Shown: positions 26,273-33,814 of the stretch, piece after piece
Layout of the letters: every line of letters starts with the position of its first letter
Numbering within the stretch: position 1 is the stretch's first letter
Assembly (NCBI GenBank): GCA_028277965.1
Contig: JANQFF010000103.1
Coordinates: forward strand, 1-64,000
Reading direction: 5' to 3'
Origin: Pseudomonadales bacterium
GTDB taxonomy: Bacteria; Pseudomonadota; Gammaproteobacteria; Pseudomonadales; Azotimanducaceae
DNA: 64,000 bases
Position numbers and translations under genes: made by a program
The notes under the pieces: generated by a model
What the model was told of the DNA's origin: nothing
Databases searched by the model: none
The model's input: only the letters and a program-made list of their open reading frames with translations

Positions 26273-27520
26273 TCAGGCGTAGAGGTCCAGAAGGGAGCGG
26301 GTTACCTGAGTGTGTTTGTCCGGATCCGGATCGGTGTCCTGGGGGGTGGTGGCGGGGGAACCGGCTTCAGCAAGCTCAGGGTGCTGATCGCCGGTACCCT
26401 GTTCACTGACCTCAGCATCCTGGAGAGTGATACCCGAACCCGACAAGAGTTGCTCGAGTCTTGGCAGAGCCTGCTGAAGTAGTTCACGGGTTTCCCCGGC
26501 TGCTGCTGTGAGCAGTATGTTTGCCTCGTTCCCGTTCAGGGTGATCCGTACTTCCACATGCCCCAGATTGGGTGGATTGAGGCGGATGTCAGCTGTATTG
26601 ACGTTGGCTCTGACGGTTGCAGCGAGACGCTGAGCCAGAGCGGACTCCCATTGACTGCGGTCGATATCTGAGAGGTTCAGAGGAGCCTGAGTGTCAGTTG
26701 CGGGCGCCTGTAAATGAGGAGGTTGATTGATGGCTGGCGCGGCTGGGGTCTGGCTCAGCGTCATGGTGAACGAAGGGCGATCCGCAGACATACGGTCTGT
26801 CGCGGCCTGAGACTGTAGCGTTGGCAACCTGGTTGATGAGTCCCTGGGAGGATGATCACTACCCTGCTGCTGGTCGGTGTTTGCGGCACTTTCGTGTTGA
26901 GTGGCAGGAGACTCGATAGTAGTCGGCGTTGGCCCACGCTGATTTGCGTTGGCTTCAAGGCGTTGTGCAGGTGGCGGTACCGGCGCCTCGGGTTCGATGG
27001 CGGGTGTGTCAGGCTGGGGGGCTTGAGGAACCGTCCCCGAGGAAATCAGGGGGTCAGCCACGCCGACGTCAGGTAAATCCGCTATTTGCTGTTGCGATGC
27101 CTTCCGGTCTTCGATTGGGGTTTCCGGCAAGAGATTGCCGATGACTGTGTCCACCGGCGGCAAAAGTTGGCCGGTCTGGGGAAGATCAGATGGCGTGCCG
27201 GTTGGAGGTACGATCAGGGCGTTTTGACCTGACCCGACTGCCGGCTGGATGTGCTCCACCGCTGGTGGCCGCCCTGCTTGCTGAACCGCTTGTTGGACTG
27301 CTTGTTGAACTGCTTGTTGAAAAAGAGGGGATTGACGCAGGAGCGTCAGGAGTGCATTGGGGTCAATGTCCTGGACTGCGTTGGGTTCGGACCCGCTGAT
27401 ACTATGCAGAACAGTCTGAAATCCCTGATCTGCGGACACGCTTGTTACCTGACCCGGAACAATCCGGCCCAGGCTGAACAGGGCCTGCCATAATGCGTCG
27501 TTGCCGCCAATCTCTGCCAC
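26273..27520 (-). CDS. fliK: Flagellar hook-length control protein FliK
   Basis: The protein has 415 residues from GTG 27520. The first 300 residues are low complexity, rich in Pro, Gln, Ala and Thr, as expected of a molecular ruler. Residues about 300-380 form the C-terminal hook domain with LNPPNLGHVEVRITLNGNEANIL (in parts), which contacts FlhB. It contains a 12-bp tandem repeat encoding QQAV units. It has its own sigma54-like site and is separated from fliL by a promoter-bearing gap. Confidence 0.92.
   Translation of the reverse strand: MAEIGGNDALWQALFSLGRIVPGQVTSVSADQGFQTVLHSISGSEPNAVQDIDPNALLTLLRQSPLFQQAVQQAVQQAVQQAGRPPAVEHIQPAVGSGQNALIVPPTGTPSDLPQTGQLLPPVDTVIGNLLPETPIEDRKASQQQIADLPDVGVADPLISSGTVPQAPQPDTPAIEPEAPVPPPAQRLEANANQRGPTPTTIESPATQHESAANTDQQQGSDHPPRDSSTRLPTLQSQAATDRMSADRPSFTMTLSQTPAAPAINQPPHLQAPATDTQAPLNLSDIDRSQWESALAQRLAATVRANVNTADIRLNPPNLGHVEVRITLNGNEANILLTAAAGETRELLQQALPRLEQLLSGSGITLQDAEVSEQGTGDQHPELAEAGSPATTPQDTDPDPDKHTQVTRSLLDLYA
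27280..27320. repeat. 12-bp imperfect tandem repeat inside fliK
   Basis: Three and a half units of a GTTGAACTGCTT-like 12-mer (from 27280, 27292 and 27304) encode repeated QQAV on the minus strand. Copy number change would keep frame and alter ruler length by four residues. Confidence 0.75.
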
Positions 27521-27567
27521 TATCTATTGCCTCTCCGGCGACTCCCCGTGTCGCCTCGAGAAAACTG

Positions 27568-27583
27568 AGCAAGATCCGGGCCA
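27568..27583 (-). promoter_or_regulatory. Sigma54 promoter candidate for fliK
   Basis: Minus-strand TGGCCCG-GATC-TTGCT has the invariant GG and GC at the right spacing and lies 48 bases before the fliK GTG, in the 83-bp gap after the PilZ gene. Predicted transcription start is near 27557. Confidence 0.75.
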
Positions 27584-27603
27584 GAAACCGTGCGCCGGAC
27601 GTG

Positions 27604-27990
27604 TTACCGGTTGCGGCGTTTGAACGGTATGACGTTACTGGCCGAACCTTCGCTCTGCTTCACCTCAACGGGTGGTTTATTGGCAGGCGCTTCGAGAACC
27701 AGGCCGACACCCTCAGCGGTTATTCGTGCGACACGCACAGGCAGTTCATACAGGCGGACAAATCCGTCGAGATCGATTGCAAACGCAATTGTCAGTGTTG
27801 ACCTGTCAACCAGAAGATGGGCGTCGGGGGTACGGACAAAAACGCCTTTGGCATTGATGTCTGTTGCAGTACATGCCAGCGTAGGCATGTCGGGGCTCTT
27901 CAAATAGACCTGCGTTTGCGTAGGCCGTCGTGCGGCACGACGACGATCCGGCGCTTGAGCAGTTTGTGTAATCCTTCCTTCCATCCACAC
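27604..27990 (-). CDS. PilZ-domain protein
   Basis: The protein has 128 residues. RRRAARR (16-22) resembles the PilZ RxxxR arm, and DINAKGVFV resembles the D/NxSxxG strand, with Asn for Ser. The beta-barrel core (LYELPVRVARITAEGVGLVLE, in parts) follows. PilZ proteins bind cyclic-di-GMP; in flagellar loci they act as YcgR-like brakes. The variant D-x-N-x-x-G may weaken binding, so ligand binding is inferred. The ATG at 27990 has GGAGAG six bases upstream. It follows flgN by 72 bp, which hold a repeated GATGTTAG and a weak inverted GCCTGA/TCAGGC but no clear terminator. Confidence 0.8.
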   Translation of the reverse strand: MWMEGRITQTAQAPDRRRAARRPTQTQVYLKSPDMPTLACTATDINAKGVFVRTPDAHLLVDRSTLTIAFAIDLDGFVRLYELPVRVARITAEGVGLVLEAPANKPPVEVKQSEGSASNVIPFKRRNR

Positions 27991-28062
27991 ATACTAGCTC
28001 TCCAATCCGGCTTGCGTGTGTGGATGTTGTGGCCTGATGTTAGGCAGATGTTAGACGGCCCT

Positions 28063-28500
28063 TCAGGCTCTGGCGATCTCTTCTGACAAGTATTTTGCGT
28101 CTGCCAGGCCGTCCGGGGAATACTCAGCGGGTGTCAGTCCGCGACCGGCGAGCAGGTCCAGGGCTTTCTGGGTGCGAGCCTGGTGGGCCCTGACGATGGC
28201 ACCGTTGATTTCGTTCGCTTCCTGGCAGGCGCGTAGTTCCTCCAGCACCTGAGACCAGAGATCGACGAGTGGCTGGGAGCCACTTGCTTCTATTGATTCC
28301 CAGTCATTCACTTCGAGATACCGTCTGCGGTTGAGTTCCAGGGCCTCGAGTTCGATGAGCTGGTTTTTCTTGCGTTCGGAGTGGGTTGAGAGCGTGCTGA
28401 GATTAGCCGACAGGAGGGCTTCGTGTTCTTTCGCCAGCGTGTCTTTCAGCGCTCTGGATGATTCCAGAAGAGACCGGAGGAGACTTTCGATGTCAGACAT
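28063..28500 (-). CDS. flgN: FlgN-family export chaperone
   Basis: The protein has 145 residues and is all helical: LLRSLLESSRALKDTLAKEHEALLSANL, an LSTHSERKKNQLIELEAL segment, and a C-terminal helix with TQKALDLLAGRG, in the order of FlgN. FlgN chaperones the hook-associated proteins FlgK and FlgL. Its start directly follows the flgM stop with no gap, so the two are cotranscribed. Confidence 0.88.
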   Translation of the reverse strand: MSDIESLLRSLLESSRALKDTLAKEHEALLSANLSTLSTHSERKKNQLIELEALELNRRRYLEVNDWESIEASGSQPLVDLWSQVLEELRACQEANEINGAIVRAHQARTQKALDLLAGRGLTPAEYSPDGLADAKYLSEEIARA

Positions 28501-28806
28501 TTACAGCTGCTGATCGAGGTCCAGTAGCTTGTCAGCAATTGTCCCGGCATCCACCTGGTAAGTTCCGTCGGTAATTGCCTTGCGCAGTGCCTCGATGCGG
28601 CTGGTATCAGTACCGGACGAATTGTTGACAGCTTCGTTCAACTCTTTGAGGAGTTGAGCGGAGGACGTCAGGCTGACCTGGTCGGATGCAGCCTCACTGG
28701 CTGCTGTACCCCGGTTACCTTGTGCCCGCTGGTCGTTCTCCACTCGCTGTCCCTGGTTCGGAACCGGTGGATGTTGACCTGTGACGCCGTCGATCTTATT
28801 TACCAT
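28501..28806 (-). CDS. flgM: Anti-sigma28 factor FlgM
   Basis: The protein has 101 residues with a disordered N-terminus and a helical C-terminus (RIEALRKAITDGTYQVDAGTIADKLLDL, in parts), the sigma28-binding and export region. FlgM sequesters FliA until the hook is complete and is then secreted. A sigma28-like promoter lies immediately upstream, giving the autoregulatory loop known for flgM. Confidence 0.94.
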   Translation of the reverse strand: MVNKIDGVTGQHPPVPNQGQRVENDQRAQGNRGTAASEAASDQVSLTSSAQLLKELNEAVNNSSGTDTSRIEALRKAITDGTYQVDAGTIADKLLDLDQQL

Positions 28807-28816
28807 AGTGTTCTTA

Positions 28817-28843
28817 TATTCGGCAGTTTGCTGGAAAACTTTA
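28817..28843 (-). promoter_or_regulatory. Sigma28 promoter candidate for flgM-flgN
   Basis: Minus-strand TAAAGTTT (28836-28843), an 11-base spacer, and GCCGAATA (28817-28824) match the FliA consensus; the -35 is perfect. It lies only 11 bases before the flgM ATG, so the leader would be very short unless transcription begins at the start codon. Confidence 0.75.
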
Positions 28844-28896
28844 GAACCTCAATTGTAAGAAAAATGTGTGGACCTCGTTCACAAAAACTGTGCGAT

Positions 28897-29613
28897 CTAG
28901 TATGTCGTCACTTTCACCAGGTTGTGGGCGAGCACGGTTCCCTCGACGCGACGTTTCGAGGACAGATTCTCGACACGCACCTGATCGTTGATTGCGCCGT
29001 CTTCGAGCGCCGTACCGCTCATTTTGACGCGAACCCCGTCACGCTCAGCCATCAAAGTCACCTTCTGCCCACGCTTGACGATGGCTGGGTTATCGAGGAG
29101 CGCAGCATGCAGGAACGCACCCGATGGAACGGAACGTTTCAGCGATTTACCTACAATGTGCGATTTGTCGGTGAAGTAAGTTGCCTGGATATCAGCGACA
29201 TCGTGGGTCTGGGCGTCCAGATCTTCCGGCCGGAGCACGTGCCCGCGAGCAAGCGGACGCATGCTTACGACGACTTTGCGCTCAATAGCGACAGAGACGG
29301 GCACGTAGATCTTCCATGGCTTTGGGGTCGAGCATTTCACACCGACGACAAAATTCCGCTTTGGTGTCGTGTTTTGCGGCGTAAACGTCTCAAGCGGTGT
29401 TGCGCAGCGCGCCAGACGTAAACGGGTGTCGATGGACTTTACGGTTGGTGTGATTGTGGCGCCCGGCACCCGCACATTTTGCTGTACGTGCTGCGATGCG
29501 GCAGCAGCGATCGATTCCAGGCTTTGACGATCGACGGATGCCGTCGCTGTGGATGCGGTGATCAGGAGCAAAACCGTCAAAAAACCGTGAATTGTCGGGT
29601 GATAAATACTCAT
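28897..29613 (-). CDS. flgA: Flagellar P-ring assembly chaperone FlgA
   Basis: From ATG 29613 the protein has 238 residues: a signal peptide (FLTVLLLITASTATA), an N-terminal region with the RLARCATPLETF Cys motif, and a C-terminal SAF/antifreeze-like domain (VVSMRPLARGHVLRPEDLDA, in parts; the end RRVEGTVLAHNLVKV). FlgA acts in the periplasm to help FlgI form the P ring. The open frame upstream is not supported. It is divergent from the HDOD-GGDEF gene. Confidence 0.93.
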   Translation of the reverse strand: MSIYHPTIHGFLTVLLLITASTATASVDRQSLESIAAAASQHVQQNVRVPGATITPTVKSIDTRLRLARCATPLETFTPQNTTPKRNFVVGVKCSTPKPWKIYVPVSVAIERKVVVSMRPLARGHVLRPEDLDAQTHDVADIQATYFTDKSHIVGKSLKRSVPSGAFLHAALLDNPAIVKRGQKVTLMAERDGVRVKMSGTALEDGAINDQVRVENLSSKRRVEGTVLAHNLVKVTTY

Positions 29614-29625
29614 TGCCGGTTGGTG

Positions 29626-29641
29626 TGCAAGATGCAGGCCA
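29626..29641 (-). promoter_or_regulatory. Sigma54-like element just before flgA
   Basis: Minus-strand TGGCCTG-CATC-TTGCA fits the RpoN consensus very well. The -12 C is at 29627, so transcription would start near 29615, two bases before the flgA ATG. That would give a practically leaderless mRNA, unless a later start codon is used. The match could be chance, but its position is suggestive. Confidence 0.45.
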
Positions 29642-29693
29642 GAATCTGCCGATACTGATGTGCAGGGACGTGCGGCGTGTCGCAAAAAGCGGC

Positions 29694-29720
29694 TCAAGCC
29701 GTGATGCCCGAAGCCGATAT
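29694..29720 (+). promoter_or_regulatory. Sigma28 promoter candidate for HDOD-GGDEF gene
   Basis: TCAAGCCG (29694-29701), 11 bases, then GCCGATAT (29713-29720) matches the alternative FliA consensus TCAAG-N-GCCGATAA. It lies 47 bases upstream of the ATG at 29768. Confidence 0.65.
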
Positions 29721-29767
29721 CAAATAAAGACAACCCAACCACAAACAACAAGAGGTGTCTCGCAAGG

Positions 29768-31297
29768 ATGCAATCGACTGCACTTTCTGAAGTTTCCGAA
29801 AAAAACCTGGCAGGCCTGCTGGTTCAGCTTGAACAGATGGATGATCTCCCCAGTCCGCCGGGGATCGTTACGCAAGTCATCGACCTCCTGAAAGATCCGG
29901 AATCGGATATCAAGGAACTGATCGACGCCTTGTCCAAGGACCCGGCCCTCGTGGCCAAAATACTCCGCACCGCCAATTCGGCGATGTATGCCCGTCGTCG
30001 TCAGGTGACCAACCTGCCACAGGCGCTTTTGACGCTCGGCCAGGCAACGGCTGCAACGTTGGCACTCAGTTTCTCTCTGGTGAATTCCCTGAGAAGTTCC
30101 GAAGGTGGCGGTATTTACCTCATGCGCTATTGGCAACGCACGTTGCTGACAGCCATGACCGCGCGGGAATTCGGCAAACACATGGGGTCGGATCGCACTG
30201 AAGAACTGTTTCTCGCGGGACTGCTCCAGGATATTGGTTTACAGGTTCTGGACCGGCACATGCCGGAGCAGTACCAGATGATCGAAAACCTGCACGTGCA
30301 CGCACTCGTGTGTAAACACGAACAGGAAACGATCGGCGTGGACCACGCCTGGATTGGTGCCTGGCTCCTGGAGCGATGGGAGTTGCCGGACCTGATCTGT
30401 CAGGCTGCACGATACTCACATGAACTTTCGGACGAGTCCCTTGACACTGAAACGGCAGAATTTGTCGATTGCGTTGCCATAGCGAGTCGGGTATCCGACG
30501 TGCTGCTTCACGATTCAGATGAATCTGCGATAGCTGCACTTTCCGTGATGACGCAGGACCGGCTGGGGATGGACGAAGAGGCAACTCTGGGTGTGCTAAC
30601 CAAGGTGGAAGCACACATTCCTGACATCGAGAGTCAGTTCGGCATGGACATCATGGACGTGGACGAAGTGCACTCGATACTCGATCGCGCCCGTCGTCTG
30701 TTAACAGATGTGAGCCTGAACGCGCGACGCGAGATTGCTGAACTCAAGAAAGAAATCGATTCGCTTGGTTCACGCGCAGAATCGCTTGAAGAGGAGCGCC
30801 ATACTGACCGCCTCACCGGTTTGCGCAACCGGGATTTCATGGAGAAGCACATCAATGAGTGGTGTGAGCGGGCGCGGGATCTCGATTTTCCATTGAGCTT
30901 TGCTTTCATGGACCTGGATGGCTTCAAGGCAATCAACGACAACATCAGTCATGCTGCGGGAGATGAAATGCTCCGTAGCACCGCAAAACTCCTGACCTCA
31001 CAGGTGCGCGAGAACGATGCGCTTGCTCGATTTGGCGGCGACGAGTTTGTACTCCTGCTGGGTGGTGAGAATGAGAAAAACGCGCGGGTTGTGTGTGAAC
31101 GTATCGTGGGGGCATTCAACGAAACACGTCATTCCATAGGTGGCGTTCAGGTCGAAGTCAGAATCTCAGTTGGCCTGGCAACGTTTGATGCCACGACGAT
31201 GGAGAACGCCAACGACCTGATTAATGCTGCCGATGAAGCCCTCAAACATGCTAAACGGCAGGGGAAGGCGCGTGTCGTCAGCTATTCGGAGCTTTAA
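29768..31297 (+). CDS. HDOD-domain diguanylate cyclase (GGDEF)
   Basis: The protein has 509 residues with no membrane segment. Residues 20-250 form an HDOD domain (LPSPPGIVTQVIDLLKDP, then AGLLQDIGLQVL). A coiled coil spans about 315-345. Residues 345-509 are a GGDEF domain with intact GGDEF (423-427) and an RxxD inhibitory site (414-417), so it should make cyclic-di-GMP and be subject to product feedback. The HDOD part may sense or bind a partner. A sigma28-like promoter places it in the late flagellar tier, and the nearby PilZ gene could be a receptor. Confidence 0.92.
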   Translation: MQSTALSEVSEKNLAGLLVQLEQMDDLPSPPGIVTQVIDLLKDPESDIKELIDALSKDPALVAKILRTANSAMYARRRQVTNLPQALLTLGQATAATLALSFSLVNSLRSSEGGGIYLMRYWQRTLLTAMTAREFGKHMGSDRTEELFLAGLLQDIGLQVLDRHMPEQYQMIENLHVHALVCKHEQETIGVDHAWIGAWLLERWELPDLICQAARYSHELSDESLDTETAEFVDCVAIASRVSDVLLHDSDESAIAALSVMTQDRLGMDEEATLGVLTKVEAHIPDIESQFGMDIMDVDEVHSILDRARRLLTDVSLNARREIAELKKEIDSLGSRAESLEEERHTDRLTGLRNRDFMEKHINEWCERARDLDFPLSFAFMDLDGFKAINDNISHAAGDEMLRSTAKLLTSQVRENDALARFGGDEFVLLLGGENEKNARVVCERIVGAFNETRHSIGGVQVEVRISVGLATFDATTMENANDLINAADEALKHAKRQGKARVVSYSEL

Positions 31298-31313
31298 AAG
31301 GGTGCCGGCTGGC

Positions 31314-31544
31314 ATGCTGAACTTCAAACGCTATTTCTGTGCTCTGGCTTTGGGGCTGCTCGTGGCCCTTGCGAGCATCTCCCAGGCTGAGCAAAAGAAC
31401 AGCGTTCCGCAAACGTCCCACGATAGTGATGTGTCTCAGTGCAATGACGTTACCCCTGACTCTGACAGGCTGTTGTGTGCGCTGGTTGAACGCCGCTGTG
31501 TCGTCAGCAGGCCATCGGCTGATCTGATCCGTGTGAGTTGTTGA
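31314..31544 (+). CDS. Small secreted Cys-containing protein
   Basis: From ATG 31314 the protein has 76 residues. Residues 1-25 form a signal peptide (FCALALGLLVALASISQAEQ). The mature part has four Cys (QCNDV, LLCAL, RRCVV, VSC) that could form two disulfides in the periplasm. A GTG at 31302 could be the start. It follows the cyclase gene by 16 bp and may be in the same transcript. No known family was recognised. Confidence 0.55.
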   Translation: MLNFKRYFCALALGLLVALASISQAEQKNSVPQTSHDSDVSQCNDVTPDSDRLLCALVERRCVVSRPSADLIRVSC

Positions 31545-31600
31545 CTCCGATCGACTGATTGAGGACGATTTCATCGTCGTGGGTGTGGGGGCTCGCAACG

Positions 31601-32557
31601 ATGATCCAACGATTACTTTCTGGTCTTCTGACCTTTGTGCTGATTACCGCTCACGCGGGGGAATATCAGGTGCCGAAAACTCCCTGGGGTACCCCTGATC
31701 TGGACGGTATCTGGTCGAACGAAACACTCACACCGTTTGAACGCCCAGAGGGTCAGGGCGCGTTCGTTTCAGAGGAACAGGCCAGGCGAGCCGCGGAAGG
31801 CATCCGTGCGGCCAGAGTGCGTGACGGTAAGGCCCGCGAAAATGTGACTGCCCCGCCCAGGGGTGGCAATGTCGGCGCTTACAACCTGGTCTGGATGGAT
31901 TTTGGCAGCGAGGTTGTGCAGACCGGCCGCTCGTCTCTTGTGATCGATCCCCCGGATGGGAGAGTACCGGTGCGACCCGAGGTGATGACAACCAAACAGG
32001 AGTCGCTCGAGCGGAGCTTTTTGGATCCTGAATACATGAGCCCGTGGGATCGTTGTATCTCACGAGGCATGCCGGGTGGCATGTTCCCAGCCGGGTACAA
32101 CAACTATTACCGCTTTCTGCAGACTGAAGATACGTTGCTGATATTCTACGAGATGATTCACGAGGCACGGGTCATACCCCTGGACGAACGGCCGCGCCTG
32201 GGTCTCAAGTCCTGGAATGGCGAACCCCGGGGCAGGTGGGAGGGAGATACCCTGGTTGTGGAAACACGGGGATATTCGGGCCAGGGCTGGATCGCGACCA
32301 GCGGTTCTCAGCGACGAATCAAAGGTGTCCCCGTATCCGACCAGCTGCAGGTTACCGAGCGTTTTCGCCGCGTCGACGGGAACACCATCCTCTGGCAGGC
32401 GACAATCGAAGATCCGAAGACTTATACCGCACCCTGGACCGTGGAGATTCCCCTCGTGTCCAGGGGTGATGCAAAAATATACGAGTATGCGTGTCACGAA
32501 GGTAACCAGGCGGTGGGCCTGATCCTCAGAGGTGCGCGAGCTCAGGCGACCCGATAA
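31601..32557 (+). CDS. Secreted protein of uncharacterised TPWGTPDL family, copy 1
   Basis: From ATG 31601 the protein has 318 residues with a signal peptide ending near AHAGEY. Motifs shared with the gene at 33815: TPWGTPDLDG, LTPFERP, GNVGAYNLVWMDFGSE, YNNYYRFLQTED, WEGDTLVVETRGY, YTAPWTVE and YEYACHEGN. The last six residues of each motif are nearly identical in both, so this is a real protein family, seen in many environmental bacteria as hypothetical. Fold and role are unknown; many aromatic and His/Glu residues suggest a ligand-binding or enzymatic periplasmic protein. It precedes an amidohydrolase by 33 bp. Confidence 0.75.
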   Translation: MIQRLLSGLLTFVLITAHAGEYQVPKTPWGTPDLDGIWSNETLTPFERPEGQGAFVSEEQARRAAEGIRAARVRDGKARENVTAPPRGGNVGAYNLVWMDFGSEVVQTGRSSLVIDPPDGRVPVRPEVMTTKQESLERSFLDPEYMSPWDRCISRGMPGGMFPAGYNNYYRFLQTEDTLLIFYEMIHEARVIPLDERPRLGLKSWNGEPRGRWEGDTLVVETRGYSGQGWIATSGSQRRIKGVPVSDQLQVTERFRRVDGNTILWQATIEDPKTYTAPWTVEIPLVSRGDAKIYEYACHEGNQAVGLILRGARAQATR

Positions 32558-32590
32558 CATGGATCGGAGTCACTTTTCGAGGACCTGGAC

Positions 32591-33772
32591 ATGAATCTTT
32601 TTGCTGAACATGCTGTCATCGATGTGGATACCCACGTGACCGAGCCACCTGATCTCTGGACGTCGCGTCTTCCTTCTAAGTGGCATGACCAGGTGCCTCG
32701 TGTTGAACGCATAAAGAATCGAGATTTCTGGGTGATCAACGGCAAGAAAGGATTGGCTCCCGGTGCCATATCGATGGCGGGCTACGACGGTCGCCCGCCG
32801 AACGAGTTTCCGCCGACCTATGATGACATCGATCCTGCGGCTTACGATGCGAAAGCTCGGCTGGCGCACATGGATAAGGAGAACATCCACGCACAGGTGC
32901 TCTACCCGAACGTTGGTGGATTCGGTTCGCAGAACTTTCTGAACATGGACAACGAGGCGCTGAAACTCGCCTGCGTGCAGGTGTACAACGACTTCCTGAC
33001 GGAGTGGGCCAGTGCGGATCCCGGTCGCCTGCTGCCAGTCACCGCGCTGCCGTTCTGGGATGTGGGTGAATCGGTGAAAGAGATACAGCGATGCGCACAA
33101 CTGGGGCACAGATCCGTGCTGTTTCCGAGTCAACCACAGGACTTCCGACAGCCCGATCTCTGTGATGAGTATTGGGATCCCATCTGGGATGTGGCAACAG
33201 CACTCAATCTGCCGATCAGTTTCCATATTGGTGGCCAGGCAGCCCTTGGTGTGAAAGAAGGTGAGTTTTCACCCGCGCGAAAAAGCCCCATGACGACAAA
33301 AGCCAAGTTTGCGCGGTTCTCGGCACTGGCTTTTATCGGCAACGGGCTGGGTATCAGTGAAATCATCTGTGGTGGTGTCTGTCATCGTTTTCCGGATCTC
33401 AACTTCGTGTCTGTGGAAAGTGGCGCTGGCTGGATACCGACACTCGTCGAAGCGCTCGACTGGCAGTGGCACAACGCGGGTGTCGCGTTGGAACACCCTG
33501 AATATGAGCTTCTGCCGAGTGAGTTTTTCCGCCGCCAGATCTACGCGTGTTTCTGGTTCGAGCGGGAAATGATTGGTCGTGCGGCTGAGCTCTATCCGGA
33601 CAACCTCATGTACGAAACGGACTTCCCACATCCGACGTCCATGTCTCCCGGACCGGCGACGATAGCGGTGCATCCGCACGAGTATGCTGAAGCGGCGTTA
33701 GGGGATCTGCCTGACGAGACCATTGGGAAGCTGCTGCACGATACCGCAGCCAGGGTCTACAACGTCGCCTGA
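32591..33772 (+). CDS. Amidohydrolase family protein (COG2159, ACMSD-like)
   Basis: The protein has 393 residues and a TIM-barrel amidohydrolase-2 pattern: metal-binding DTHV in IDVDTHVTEPPDLW near the N-terminus, SFHIGGQA in the middle, a catalytic-site-like ESGAGWIP segment, and YETDFPHPTS near the end. This family includes decarboxylases such as ACMSD and hydrolases of ring-cleavage products. No signal peptide, so it is cytoplasmic. It sits between two secreted paralogues, suggesting a shared degradation pathway. Substrate unknown. Confidence 0.85.
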   Translation: MNLFAEHAVIDVDTHVTEPPDLWTSRLPSKWHDQVPRVERIKNRDFWVINGKKGLAPGAISMAGYDGRPPNEFPPTYDDIDPAAYDAKARLAHMDKENIHAQVLYPNVGGFGSQNFLNMDNEALKLACVQVYNDFLTEWASADPGRLLPVTALPFWDVGESVKEIQRCAQLGHRSVLFPSQPQDFRQPDLCDEYWDPIWDVATALNLPISFHIGGQAALGVKEGEFSPARKSPMTTKAKFARFSALAFIGNGLGISEIICGGVCHRFPDLNFVSVESGAGWIPTLVEALDWQWHNAGVALEHPEYELLPSEFFRRQIYACFWFEREMIGRAAELYPDNLMYETDFPHPTSMSPGPATIAVHPHEYAEAALGDLPDETIGKLLHDTAARVYNVA

Positions 33773-33814
33773 ACCGCATACAATACGCGCCGCTAAAAAA
33801 ACTGAGGTATGAGA

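Noticed and set aside
29648..29655. GCCGATAC as a second sigma28 -10 box
   Set aside because: No -35 element is found at the right spacing; the site at 29694-29720 is much better.
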